From contig CP136062.1 in assembly GCA_032622095.1 (NCBI GenBank), positions 154,126,875 to 154,190,874 on the forward strand: 64,000 bases of DNA. Reading direction: 5' to 3'. Positions within the stretch are counted from its first letter, which is position 1. Each line of letters starts with the position of its first letter. The DNA comes from Siphonodentalium dalli. Taxonomy: Eukaryota; Mollusca; Scaphopoda; Gadilida; Siphonodentaliidae. The notes beneath the pieces are model-generated. The model did no database searches and had not been told where the DNA came from. It saw nothing but the letters and a program-made list of their open reading frames with translations. Below, piece after piece: positions 11,773 to 23,107 of the stretch. Position numbers and translations under genes: made by a program.

Positions 11773-12140
11773 CTTCAAACATCGATATCTAATCACTCGG
11801 AGCTTTGATGTGTGGGTTCCTTGACTCGAATCAAATATTTTTACATCCGACGCCAAAGAAGCCAAAGAGCGTCTGATCGGATTGAGTACCTTTAAAATAT
11901 CAATATCTTTGTACTGTGATCCTGACGCTAGTTTAAAAAAAACACGAAATTAAAAGGTAAAATTCATGCTCGAGGATTTTATTTTTCCCCCAGAAATTTG
12001 CTCAGATGCCAGTCTTTCATGTTATAAATGGCTTCCACACGTATGGTGTATATTCGCATCACACAGTAGGCTGTTCAACGTTAGTATCGGGGCATATGGG
12101 AAATAATTACCTCACTGTAACATAAACTGACAATTATGTT
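11773..12140. other. No gene recognised
   Basis: No exon, RNA gene or repeat identified. Confidence 0.45.
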
Positions 12141-12144
12141 CTCC

Positions 12145-12835
12145 ATTTTTACGCGCGTTTGAAAAACGGTCGTATTATGTAAATGGTTTGTCAGTCCGTC
12201 CGTCGTCCGTCCGTCCGCTTTTGGTTTCCGGATGATAACTTTAGATTGAATCGAGTGAACTGAACCAAATTTGGTATATTAGTTTACCACCCCAAAATAC
12301 AGATCAAGTTCGAATATGGGTTTCGTTCGCATGATTTTGACTGAGTTATGTCCCTTGTTTTACTTAGATTTTACCTGATTTGCTGTTTCCGGATGATAAC
12401 TTTAGATTGAATCAAGTAAACTGAACAAAATTTGGTATGTTAGTTTACCACCCCAAAATACAGATCAAGTTCTAATATGGGTTCCGTTCGCCTGATTTTG
12501 ACTGAGTTATGTCCCTTTTTTTACTTAGAATTTACCTGATTTGCTGTTTCCGGATGATAACTTTAGATTGAATCAAGTAAACTGAAACAAATTTGGTATA
12601 TTAGTTTACCACCCCAAAATACATATCAAGTTCGAATATGGGTTTCGTCCGCATGATTTTGACTGAGTTATGTCCTTTTTTTCACTTAGATTTTACCTGA
12701 TATGCGGTTTCCAGATGATAACTTTAGATTGAATCGAGTGAACTGAACCAAATTTGGTATACATATCAAGTTCAAATATGGGTTATGTCTATATGGCCCA
12801 CTCTACTCCAGAAACGGGCGTATTTTGCCACGCCC
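12145..12835 (-). mobile_element. Pearl/Helentron-like tandem-core element, minus strand
   Basis: Four units of ~178 bp carry TTCCGGATGATAACTTTAG, ACCAAATTTGGTAT-like, CAAGTTCGAATATGGG and GACTGAGTTATGTCCC. A CCGTCCGT microsatellite lies at one end (about 12190-12220). The minus-strand 3' end contains a CCGTTTTTCAAACG hairpin. The same start, core and hairpin end occur on the plus strand at 27975-28400. A core of ~160-180 bp tandem units beside an ACGG microsatellite is the architecture described for bivalve pearl elements, now grouped with Helentron-type non-autonomous elements. The assignment is inference. Confidence 0.6.
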
Positions 12836-12944
12836 CGACGGCGTGATCTTGTTGTATCTTTGTTTGGCAGCATTCGTCGCCACAATTTAACAGGAGCATA
12901 TTAGAAATCGCGCCAGGTTTCTGTATACTAATTTCTTGACTTAC

Positions 12945-13230
12945 CTGACTTTATCATCACATTTCCGGGTCCGCTTCCGGGATTTCCCGACGCTAGTCTG
13001 CACGTTTGCGAAGCTTCGTCGTAGCCATTAACCTGACACCAAGGTATTCCAGAATAGAGCAGGGCACATTTACTCTCGCTCTCACTAACTCCAAGGAGTT
13101 CCTTCAGCGACAACACTGGGGAGATTGTAGCAGATGTCATTCGAAAGTGGCGCATTTTCATACCATGTCCCCTGTCCATAAACAAACAAAGGATGACACC
13201 AATCCACACTGAACAAAGCTGCCATGTCAT
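12945..13230 (-). CDS. Orphan first exon: signal peptide plus PAN/Apple-like domain (decayed paralogue)
   Basis: The exon encodes ~95 residues and starts at the ATG of MTWQLC. A hydrophobic segment of ~20 residues follows and looks like a signal peptide, then a PAN/Apple-like stretch (SESKCALLYSG, PWCQV, GYDEASQTCRLAS). The reading frame ends at a GTCAG|GTAAGT donor, leaving one base over (phase 1). It has exactly the 286 bp length of the plus-strand exon at 21642-21927 and is clearly its paralogue. One Cys of the CALLC motif has become Tyr, so a disulfide of the PAN fold is probably lost. No matching second exon was found further along the minus strand within the window. It may continue beyond the left edge or be a dead duplicate. 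Confidence 0.65.
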
Positions 13231-13259
13231 TTTTACAGTTTGATTTTTGAAATACGTCC

Positions 13260-14090
13260 AGCCAGGTACTAGGGCTGTTTCGGGTTCAGCCTAAGTTAAT
13301 GACAGACCCACATATAAAAAGTGGGTCTGATTACTTGTAGTATTTCTATTTTCCAAACCGCGGGATTCCACGTCGCTTCAGCGCGACAATCAGAACTCAC
13401 AATTAGTAGTCGCACGATAACAGTGTCCAATTAAAGAGATCACCGCGTATATATAACGCACCCTTCCAGGAAATGATATTTCGACGAGACTATGATATAC
13501 CCAGTATGCCAGTGTATGACTCTGAATATATGCTTACACAGACTGCTTCCAATTCAAACCGATATATTTTACTTCGACCGCGAATGCGGGAAGCTGAATA
13601 TTTGTCGATATGAATATATTAACCAACAATGGATGTTGTTTCGATGACAGCAAATAAATGACTTTGTCGCCTGAATCGTATCGCTGGAATCAATGGGCGG
13701 GCCTACAACATGGGTCCACACACTATGGGTCTGAAATCTCATGACGCACGTATATCACAGACGTCTCCAATGCAAGAAGAATATTACAGTTCAAGAACAT
13801 CTGATACCGAGAATTATTGGGGAAATAGGTCAATATACACTCGGACAAACTATGACGTGAAGCTTTCGTTCTACAAAAAGATTCCAAACAACAATTGATC
13901 TCCAAATGGTTGGCATATAACATGGATGTGGCGATAACTGGCTTCACCTGTAACAATCAGATGACCAACAGCCTTCTGTGAATTGGCAAACTTCAAATTA
14001 AATTTTCGAAGGCATAATTTCATAATGTCAATGCATTACTAGTATATAGGTTGACTGGTCCCCGGACTATAAACCGCTCTACTCGGACGT
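13260..14090. other. Upstream region of the minus-strand PAN exon; nothing else recognised
   Basis: No repeat or exon was identified apart from the TATA-like motif. Confidence 0.45.
13447..13457 (-). promoter_or_regulatory. Possible TATA box for the minus-strand PAN exon
   Basis: A TATATATAA-like stretch lies ~220 bp upstream of the minus-strand ATG, which would fit a 5' UTR of ~190 bases. The motif is common in AT-rich DNA, so support is weak. Confidence 0.2.
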
Positions 14091-14092
14091 CG

Positions 14093-15848
14093 TTATTACG
14101 CCCTCCGGGTGTATACTCAGCTACTGTTTCTTGGTATTCAATGGGTGCATGGAGGTTTTATTTGTAGAAATGGGGATTTTTGGGACACATTAAAAGTTGC
14201 AGTGCGACCCCGACCCGAGTCCGGTAAAAGGTGTAGTTGGGGATTGCAGTTTCGTTTATTGTCGTTTACATTATTATTCCATGCAGCGGGCGTCTCTCGA
14301 GACATGCTTGGTTGACCCATGGTTTGTTATTCGCATGCCAAGAAGTGCGAGCCGATTAATTCTAACGGGAATTCGCGCGTTAACCATTAGCGCGCTACGC
14401 GTTATGTGTTTCTATTGTTCTTTAACCTGCTTTTTTGCATTGTTATTTGAACATCTTTCCTTTATTTTCACGTGACAAAAATCGGAATGGTATCTACTAT
14501 TATACTGCACCGGGATTCGACGATTTCAGAAATGTAATTCGAACATGATTTCTACGAGGTGTTTGTTTATATCGGTGTTTAACATGTTATTTAATATCGT
14601 TTAGTGAATTTTTTCATTTAGTTATACGCGACAAATATCGGCGTTATATTCTAAATGAATTGGGATGGTAATTATTAACCAATTCCCACGTTACTCCTTC
14701 GTGCTGTTTGTAAATTTTGACTTTTCATTTCTTTGTATGCGGAATATATCGGAGCTATGAAAAGAGTTGTTATTAAGAAAAGTTCCAACACTAACCCTTC
14801 ACATTGGTTGTTTAACATACAATGTGGCTAATTCTAAACATCATTTTTATTTATCTGTACCGAGGATATATCAGAATGCTATATGAATTGAAGAATTTTC
14901 AGAAATTACCCCCCTTTCCTATGACCATGTTTTAATTGATCCTCATGGAGGAAGGGGGCATATTATAACTAGTCCTCATTGGACCATATTTTAATTTACC
15001 CTCATGGGACTATATTGTATTTCACCCCAGTGGGACCGTAGTTTAATCAACACTGATGACACCATATCTTAATTTTAATTAACCCTCATAATTAACCATA
15101 TATTTATTCTTTAGTTAAGTCGTCACAATTGACCTTGATGGGACCATATTTCAATTACCCCCCCCCCCCCCACATGGGCCCATATTTTTTATTAACCCTC
15201 GTGGGACCATATTTTAATTAACAATCAAAGTACAATTTTAATTAACCATCATGGGACCATATTTTGTATTAACCCTCATTGGACCTTATATTAATTAACC
15301 CTCATGGGACCATATTTTATTTAACCGTGATGTGACCATATTTTAATTTACCCTCATCGGACCATATTTCAATTAACCCTCTCTGGGTATGACCATATTT
15401 TAATTTATCCTCATGGAACCATACATGTATTTTAATTAATCAGTGTGATGCCATTCTTAGATCAGCATTACGCCCTCCCATGGTGTATATTGGCAAGTAT
15501 ATCTGACCCTGTCGCTGGAGGTGATGGACTAAATGTGATTAAAACATACTCGGTATTTGCGTAATTGGATGATAAATGTGATTAGAAACGTGCTCGGTGT
15601 TTGCGTACTTGAACCATGTTACGAATATCGCAAATTTTTGCACGATTATTATTCTGCATGCTATTTAATGCGCTATTCAGACCACTAATTCAAATGAAAT
15701 TAGCAAAAAATATCACATATAATCAACTGAATAGGCGTTACCTATATACATATTTTTTCACAATAACCACATTAATGTTGTTATATTGTATATATGGCTA
15801 ATAATATGATCTTGAGGGCGTTACGTTTTTTCTGACTGGTTGTCTTGT
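14093..15848 (-). mobile_element. Right arm of the large inverted repeat (~1.75 kb)
   Basis: Reverse-complement counterpart of 7985-9572, with several indels (for example extra sequence near 14475-14600 and a C-run near 15160). The inner end reads TTATTACGCCCTCCGGGTGT. The outer end reads GAGGGCGTTACGTTTTTTCT. Flanking similarity stops at both ends. Confidence 0.7.
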
Positions 15849-15861
15849 TATATATTATGGG

Positions 15862-16412
15862 AGGGCCAGGGGGGATTGTTTTCCGGGCACGTATGCCGCG
15901 GTGGGTGGGTGGTCGATGGGACCAACAAACAATTTTTTTCGCAACTCAAAATGTTTTTTCCTGCAAGTTTGTTGACTGTTTTTGCAATGAGTTTGGCTTA
16001 AAACACCTTAGAATAAGAGAAATAATGTAGCTCTAGCTGCTAAACTGCAGACAGTTATCGTGTTGTATTTTGTTGCAAATTTTGAAATCCAAGTTGGCCG
16101 CTGGCAGCCATGTTTTTTTGGCCGAATGACCCCAAAATGACTCGTTACTATTTACATGTCAATGTTAACATCCATGACAAATAGTATGCACAGAAATTAA
16201 TATACAGCTGTTTACAGTGAATTTCCCCCTGCAAATCTCTGTTTTAGTGTTAAAAGGGGGGTGGGTGTCCAAAAATGATCGGAAAAAAACTGCCGAAAAC
16301 GGAAAATATTTTGGACGCGGGGGTGGGTGGGTCCCAACAAGGGCCTAAAGTTAAAAATCAGCATACGTGCCTGAAAATGTTTTCCGACACCCCCTTGGGA
16401 GGGCACGTTACA
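15862..16412 (+). mobile_element. ~550 bp MITE with ~30 bp imperfect TIRs, copy 1
   Basis: The left terminus has TTGTTTTCCGGGCACGTATG and the right terminus has its diverged complement (CATACGTGCCTGAAAATG). The interior includes GCCGCTGGCAGCCATG and CAGCTGTTTACAGTGAATTT. A second copy lies at 40936-41460 in reverse orientation. No ORF of note. Confidence 0.75.
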
Positions 16413-16426
16413 GAGCGATAGCGTAG

Positions 16427-16505
16427 TAGTGGTTCACAGATGAGCTAGGGACGAGTCTACACGAGATAGCGTCGTAGTGGTTCACAGATGAGCCAGGGAC
16501 GAGTA
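16427..16505. repeat. Short tandem duplication (~43 bp x2)
   Basis: GATAGCGTAGTAGTGGTTCA, then CAGATGAGCTAGGGACGAGT, occurs twice with few changes. Confidence 0.85.
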
Positions 16506-16509
16506 TATA

Positions 16510-17330
16510 CATTAGGCGGATTCACGTCAAATTCATATAGTATCTTAGTTGTATTTTCCAATTCGAAAAGTGATTTTTCATGACACAATTATTAGTAGTT
16601 CCTCCGCGTCAGTTTCATTTTGTTTACATTCAAGTCGATCGTGACTTGAGTGGCCTTGAACTTCTTTTATCGCACATTTTCTTCGTTGGCAAAAATCGGT
16701 AACTAAAATTTCGTCCAATGGTTCGAACTGGATACTTGAATAACGGAAATTATGATTTTTTACAACATGCAGATGGATTAGAGATAATTCTTTCTGATAT
16801 AAATTCAATCAAGTATACCTCCCATTTATCTTTGTAAAATCAGATAAAAAGTTACAATACTGGATTAGCACATTATATTTGATTTTAATCACCTTATTAT
16901 GACAACACACATACTCCAATGTTATGTGATGGTTGTTTATCCCAGGGTGTCAGATAATATCTTAAATATCAATTGATGACTTGTGTACAGTTAACTTAGT
17001 TGGGCTACACACCATTCTGGTGAATTTGTAAGGAGCTATGTTTGGAGGCGGGGTGGTGGGCTGGGGGCTGGGGGCTGTTTATTAGAGGTAGAGGTCTGGG
17101 TCTGTTGGTGTGGCGCGATTGAAGGAAAGGGAAAGTTTTGTTCAGTCTCAGTGATTTCATTAAATATTAATTTGTTAAAACCCATAACTCGGCCCCTTTT
17201 TGACAGGTTGTCTCCATTTTAACAAATCTGCATCTCAGTCATACAAAGACTCCTCACACCAAATTAATTTAAAAACAAATTTTAATTTTAAAAGAATATT
17301 TATTTTTTATTGTTTTTAGCTGGTGACCTT
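16510..17330. other. No gene recognised
   Basis: Contains a G-rich stretch (17045-17100) with short GGGGGCT repeats. Otherwise unremarkable. Confidence 0.5.
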
Positions 17331-17835
17331 ATTTGAATAAATCTCAATGTGAGTCGCATATGGAACATCGGCATCAAATATTAACCCATTCGGTCCTATG
17401 GTTCTGTAGAAGAAGTTATTTTAAGAAGTGTTAAGGAGGGAAAGAGTTATGGCCCTAGATTCGCAACTATCTGACCTGGTGACCTCCTTTGAACACATCT
17501 GAATGTTAGTCACCTAGGGAACATCCACATCAAATATGAACAAATTCGGTATTATAATTCTGGAGAAGTCGTTTTAAGAATTACTATGGCGGGGAAAAGT
17601 TATGGTCCTGGCTTCGAAATTATTTGATCTGGTGACCTCATTTGAGCAAATCTGAATGTGAGTCACCAAGGGTACATCCACACCAAATATGAACCCATTG
17701 GGTATTATGGTTCTGGAGAAGATGTTTAAAGAATTATTGACGGATGGACGGATGGACGGACGGACGGACGGACGACGGACGACGGACGAGGAATGATGAT
17801 TATAGCTCCGCCGGAGGATTCGTCTCAGGTGAGCT
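17330..17835 (+). repeat. Three ~150 bp units ending in an (ACGG)n tract
   Basis: Units carry CCTGGTGACCTCATTTGAAC-like, ATGTGAGTCACC, ACATCAAATATGAACCCATT and GGTTCTGGAGAAG. The array ends at 17742-17790 in ACGGACGG repeats, then ATAGCTCCGCCGGAGGATTC and GTGAGCTAATAA. The organisation matches pearl-like repeats known in bivalves. Two diverged units also lie at 4615-4850. Confidence 0.7.
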
Positions 17836-18440
17836 AATAAAAAAAATGGGCCATCTTGAAAAAGTCCTTGAATCCAAGATGGTCGCCAAAATCCAATGGC
17901 CGCCATAAGGCCAATTTTCCTAACTTGTGTCACATTGATGGTGCTGAAATTTAGTTTTATCAGCATGAAACAATGACATATGCACGACTGATCAATTGTC
18001 TGATGATGACTTGATGTAAACCAGCCATATTGATGATAATTTTGTTGCAAAATGCCCGCCAAAATCTAAAATGGCCAATATTCCTATCATATGTAATGTT
18101 GCTAGGACTGAAAGTTAGTCTTATCATCACGAATCATTGATGTATGTATATCTTAATTGTTCTTATGTGATGAATTAACAAAACAAAAATAATAAACTGA
18201 CCACATTGATGATGAATGCTATTCATGGCCGCCAAAATCCAAAACGGCCGCCATATGTTCGATTTTCCTATCATGTGTAATGTTTCTGTGACTGAAAGTT
18301 AGTCTTATCAGCACGTATATTTCTCAATTGTTCCCGATGATGCATTAATAACAAAACTAAAGATGAATGATATTTAAAAATGGCCGCCAAAATTTAAAAA
18401 AATGGCCGCCATGTGGTAAATTGTCCTATCATGTGCAATG
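17836..18440. repeat. Degenerate tandem repeat with GGCCGCCA blocks (~180 bp period)
   Basis: Three to four units contain ATGGCCGCCAAAATCC-like, TTTTCCTATCATGTGTAATG, GACTGAAAGTTAGTCTTATC and ATTGATGATGAAT. Similar sequence in other animals is non-coding. A chance 162-codon frame across it is not a gene. Confidence 0.7.
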
Positions 18441-19420
18441 TTCCCATGTTCATGGGATGTTCATTAAAATTACCGTTTCTTAATTTTTTTCAAACTTTCC
18501 GTTTGATGATTAATAGTCACTTGATATTAATTGATTACATAATCTCATCTGCGATTGATTAGACGAAATCGAGTTCATGACTGGTTTAGAGTTATATCCC
18601 TTCTAACAAACTGGAATATGGTGCGTCGACTTATTGGAAATTATCAACATTTGAACTTTGCTATTTATTTTCATTACAGGGACTTTTTTTGCACGGTGTC
18701 CAAGATTTTATTCTCATCATATATGGTGAAAGTTTTAGTTTTTCTTTGGCATTCACCTGTCTGATATCTCGTTGCAAGTTGCGTCCACACAAAAATGAAA
18801 GCAAGTCGGGGTCATGCGATGTCATGTGACGTAATTTCAACCAACCAACGTCCTGCAATCAGGATTTTTATTTACACTCCGACAAGCATATGTGCTGTGG
18901 GACTCGAACGCTAAGTTTACTTTTAAGCTGCTAGTTGACTCAATTGAGTGTAAATATCAGTAAGGATGTTGATTTTGTTGCATTTCATAGAATATGGATG
19001 CCAGTTGGTCTGATATTTATGTGTGGAACGCTTTCGCAGTGAGCACAAATTGGTGCATATATATAGCTCATTCGCTATCTGTTTGAGTTGAGTTATTTAT
19101 TTACCGGTATATGTCCAGTAAATAATTAAGGCTAATTTAAAATGGATCCAGTAAATCTAAAACTAACTTCGATGTGAAGCATTTGCCGCCATTTTCGATA
19201 ACACTATGATGTAGGTTCCCGGGTATAATTTTATTTAGTTTCTTGGTATAAAATAATAAATATAAATCGAAGACCCCTGTCTAGAAACACTTCTATAAAT
19301 TAACATTGGTTTTATTTCACATGTCCTCGCATAATATACAAACAATCAATTTGGATCATTTTACGGCTCGCGTTCGTTCGGAGCGTAGCATGCGGAATAA
19401 CTCTATCTAAATATTCTAAA
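18441..19420. other. No gene recognised
   Basis: Unique AT-rich sequence; no supported feature. Confidence 0.5.
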
Positions 19421-19421
19421 A

Positions 19422-19712
19422 CTAGCTGATGTTCCCGACTTCGTCCGGGCTATTTAGGGATTTGTTTTTATTGCCTCCGTCTGGGCAGAGTTCTATCGGT
19501 CCAGAACATGCCTATATGAGCGATGTCAAGTACAAGGACACAGTCGCACGTGAAATTGGATCCGCCCATATTTTTCCCGGGATCAAAGTAGGCTACATAC
19601 CAAATTCTAGTCTAATCGGTCCAGCAGTTTTCGAGTCTATAACACACATACACACATGCACATACATACATACAAACATACATATAGACAGAAGTTCCAA
19701 AATATATAATAG
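19422..19712 (-). mobile_element. Helitron-like non-autonomous element, minus strand
   Basis: Read on the minus strand it ends with a CCCG/CGGG hairpin (19434-19449), eight bases, and CTAGT. It begins with a TATATATTTTGGAACTTCTG block followed by a CATA-rich microsatellite and a GACCGATTAGACTAGAATTT block. The same beginning and end occur in the 59-61 kb units. The CTRR end with an upstream hairpin is the classic Helitron 3' signature. Confidence 0.6.
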
Positions 19713-21036
19713 ATAGTAAATAAAAAATATTCCCACTTGATTATACAAGAAACTATCGATAGAAAATCAATATTAAAGATGCACAATCCGATTAAACGCC
19801 CTAAATTACTATTTCTTTGGCTTCAGGGGTAAAAAATATATTTGATTTGAGTCGACATACCCACCCGTCATAGCTCAGAGTTATTAGAATTTCCACCAGC
19901 GGGAATATTTGGCGGCCTGGCAAATATTCAACAAGCCAAACTAATTGCGGAAAAAGAGGGATAACTCTAAAACCAAATGGCTCTGGGTGTTAAATATTCA
20001 ACAAGGCTGCCAAATTTCGTTGAACAAAATGTCAATCAATAACACGTTTTGGGAAATTTTATACTTTTGTTGACAGTGGTTAGCATTAGTTTTTGGTAAT
20101 TAATCGATTCTGATAACTATGAAGCGTATTTTGAAGAAATGTTGTTGTTGTTGTTGTTGGAACTTGATGACACGGGACCCTCTGATCGGATTATGTACCT
20201 TTAACTGATGAAAGCTTTTCCGGTCTTGTGTCTTCGACTCATAATTATTATTTGATATCCCGGAAACTAAATAAAGCGTATTTAGGAAGAGATAGACCAT
20301 ATTTAATCTGGTCTATAAACTTCGCCAAACCTGATCACTGGATGTATCACCCAATCGACCACAGAGTGTAGCCATGTTTGTACAATCAATACCAATCGAA
20401 ACGTAATTAGCAGGTGAACAAATGGTCAGGGCCCCTACTTGCCTCAAGAAACATATCTGAGTATTATTATACTGTTGTCTCTATATAAACAGCAATACCT
20501 GTCGGCAACACAGCGCTCAAAATCTATATTTTATTGAACAACTTTGTTGGCTAATATTTACCGAGGCAATAGCATATTAATAACCTGATTTACAAACCCA
20601 CCCTATGAAATATATTCAAATATTTTAAACAAAACAATAAAAGATGTTGTTGATCGGTTTTTGTTAATGTTCACTGGAATAAAATGGATCATTTTGGAAG
20701 GAAATAGTCGATGGAAAGTCTTTCCTTTTGTGTTCTATTTTCCCCCATCGTAAAAAGTTATTTATGGGAAGAAATACCTTAGATTATTTTGTTCTAAATG
20801 GAATGAAATATATTGTTTTCAGAATTAATGTGGAATGCATGTATTTCCAATATATGTCTATTGCTGAAGTCCTGATGAATATTTTTAATTTTATCTATTT
20901 CCCCCTCCGGTATCTACTGTTTGCCACCCATATGTTCGCAATCAGTCCTGATATATCATGTTAAATCGTGCTATAATAATGATATATCATGATAACTCAT
21001 GTTAAAACTTGGTTTTATGTCCTTTATTATAAGACC
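19713..21036. other. No gene recognised
   Basis: Contains a (GTT)n tract near 20140 and otherwise unique AT-rich sequence. No exon or repeat supported. Confidence 0.5.
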
Positions 21037-21389
21037 TTAAATGGGGACTGTACACTAAATCCGGCCATTTATTGGACCATCTCCTTTTATACTCAACAGA
21101 ATATATGCAACAAATGAATGAATTTAATTGAGCCATGGATGAGTGCAAAATACACTCATGTGCTCTATGGACACTGCAAACAACATGGTAATTATAATGA
21201 AAATGATTTTATGACTCCAGCCATAAATTCATTTTCATTATAATTACCATGTTGTTTGCATCGTTCAGAGAACACATGAGTGGATTTTGCACTAAACCAT
21301 GGCTCAAATTCATTCATTTGTTGCATATATTCTTTTGTGTATAAAAGTAGATGGTCCCATAAATGGCCGGAGTTACAGTGCCCCTTTAA
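21037..21389. mobile_element. Palindromic MITE with TTAA target duplication
   Basis: The element is flanked by TTAA (21037-21040 and 21386-21389). The ends read ATGGGGACTGTACA and GTTACAGTGCCCCT. The whole 345 bp is a near-palindrome with the apex around 21215. TTAA plus a short terminal run fits a piggyBac-type or other TTAA-specific MITE. It lies ~250 bp upstream of the PAN gene start codon and could influence that promoter. Confidence 0.75.
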
Positions 21390-21641
21390 CATGTTAATTA
21401 CAACTTACAGCATGTTGTTTTGTGTGAAATTATTATTTAAAACATGGTTGTATACTGTTGTATATGATATTTGTTGTATAAGGGAGGTTATAATATTGGC
21501 CTGGCCTTATTATCTCCAATATATCTTAGAGATCTGTCTCTTGAGACCGCGCGGTGGCATTCGAAGACATCTGTTTGGAATGGAAGTAGCTCCACCACAA
21601 TATCGTTAGATGGCTCGGGTCTTACTGTAAATATCTCCAAA

Positions 21642-21927
21642 ATGACATGGCTCGTCTGGTCTGTGTGGATGAGTATCATGGTTTGTGAGCTTATGGTCAC
21701 TGGTCATGGCATAATTGTTCGTCGATTTCGATTCACACCAGCTACCATCTCTCCAGTTTTATCGCAGAAGGAACTCCTTGGAGTTAGTGAGAGCGAGAGT
21801 AAATGTGCCCTGCTCTGTTCTGGAGTACCTTGGTGTCAGGTTGTCCGCTACGACGATGCCTCGCAGACGTGCAGACTAGCGTCGGGAAATCCCGGAAGCG
21901 GATCCGGAAATGTGATGATCAAGTCAG
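21642..21927 (+). CDS. Secreted PAN/Apple-domain protein, exon 1
   Basis: Encodes 95 residues plus one base. The start is the MTWLVW methionine, followed by a hydrophobic stretch of ~18 residues ending near GHG, a good signal peptide. Residues ~45-85 form a PAN/Apple-like core: ESKCALLCSG, PWCQVVRYDD, SQTCRLAS, with four Cys in the PAN order. PAN modules bind proteins or carbohydrates in extracellular proteins. The frame runs into AAGTCAG|GTAGGT, a strong donor, in phase 1. An in-frame Met upstream exists, but the paralogue at 12945-13230 conserves MTW as the start. The phase-1 end fits the acceptor at 39941 exactly. A Helitron-like end begins only 46 bp into the intron. The PAN-like call is fairly secure; the biological role is unknown. 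Confidence 0.7.
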
Positions 21928-21973
21928 GTAGGTCGGGGAATTATAATACACAAACCTGGGGTTATATATAAGA

Positions 21974-22232
21974 CTAGCAGGTTAGCCCGCCACTGGCGTG
22001 GTTGGTCAGAAACATGACAATTTTAATTTTTTAATTTAATTTGTTTTGTTTTTTTGAATAAATTTTTGGTTTTTCAATATTTTACCCGATTTGACCTTGA
22101 ATTGATCATTTTCAAGGTCAAGGTCAGGGCGGGGTCACAATTTAACCCGTCCATGACACTTCCCGTAGGTAGCAAGTGTGAGCGCAATCGGTTCGAGTCT
22201 ATAAAGGACACATGCACACATATATATAATTT
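21974..22232 (-). mobile_element. Helitron-like fragment, minus strand
   Basis: On the minus strand it ends with a short GC-rich hairpin (CGCCAGTGGCG) and CTAGT. It starts near a TATATATGTGTGCATGTG block and includes GACTCGAACCGATTGC. The layout matches the 19.4 kb element, although the interior differs. Confidence 0.45.
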
Positions 22233-22445
22233 GTGGGTACCCATTTCGAGGTGAAAATCACATAGGGCGGAAAAACTGACCCGATCGGCGTTCCTAGGAG
22301 CCCTAAGTACGTAAGAATAACACAACACGCATATATATAATTAGTGGCTACCCGTTTCAAGGTGAAAATCACTTAGGGCGGAAAAACTGACCCGATCCGC
22401 GTTCCTAGGAAGCCCTGAGTACGTAAGAATAACACAACACGCTCA
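22210..22445. repeat. Tandem duplication, ~113 bp x2
   Basis: Both units contain AGGTGAAAATCACATAGGGC-like, GGAAAAACTGACCCGATC and CGTAAGAATAACACAACACG. Confidence 0.85.
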
Positions 22446-22493
22446 TGTCTGTATAATGACGCACACGCCGAGACCCAGACTGCGTTCTCACCA

Positions 22494-22572
22494 ACGTCGT
22501 TGTTGTTGGCATTCACGGCTTGGCGAGTCCAACAATGTCGTTGTTGTTGTTGGTATTCACGGCTTGAGGCAG
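22494..22572. repeat. Short tandem duplication with (GTT)n
   Basis: CAACGTCGTTGTTGTTGGCA, then TTCACGGCTTG, occurs twice with expansion of GTT in the second unit. Confidence 0.75.
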
Positions 22573-22879
22573 TGGAAGTCCCGTCAGATTCTGGGACGTA
22601 TCACAGTGCCTCGTATTTACTAAATTTTAGCAGCCATATAAGGTGCGTGAGTTAGCACGAATTGAGGGGTGTAAGTTTAGAGCTTGTTTATATGAATATA
22701 TCGAAAATAGACTAAGATTTTGAGCCGTAACAAGAAATGTATATATGAGAAAATGTAAATTCTATATTTTGGAAGGTATTAGCAAGTTTTGGCTTAACGG
22801 GTTTAGCAGTTTGAAGTGAATATGGATATAAAAATATACATGTACAGATATAACAAAAATGTAAAGTTACGCCTCTTGG

Positions 22880-23107
22880 ATCGCGAGCGAATATCAACCC
22901 GATTAACCCCCGCCGTGTTTGTGGTGATTTTGATGATTGGGAGTGGAGAATGAGTGCTCAGAGCTTGTCCAAAATGAGACGTGGACGATCCCCGTGGGTT
23001 TTTACCCTTATATACGAAATTTGAGCTCGATCCGCGCGGCTGTTTTGGATTCTATGAAGTACCCACACACATATATACACACATATATATATACGGAAGT
23101 CTCAAAA
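22880..23107 (-). repeat. Fragment resembling the Helitron-like 5' block
   Basis: Read on the minus strand it opens with TATATATTTTGAGACTTCCG and a TATGTGTG microsatellite, as in the other Helitron-like copies, but no CTAGT end was found. Confidence 0.35.

Noticed and set aside
11418-11865. Frames on both strands containing a shared WFWTSSGPQTIETAN peptide
   Set aside because: The shared peptide comes from the two mirrored arms of the palindromic MITE, not from a gene family.
13006-13212. Plus-strand open frame over the minus-strand PAN exon
   Set aside because: It is the antisense shadow of the PAN exon.
17574-18062. 162-codon open frame on the minus strand
   Set aside because: It crosses the (ACGG)n tract and the GGCCGCCA tandem repeat; composition is dictated by repeats.
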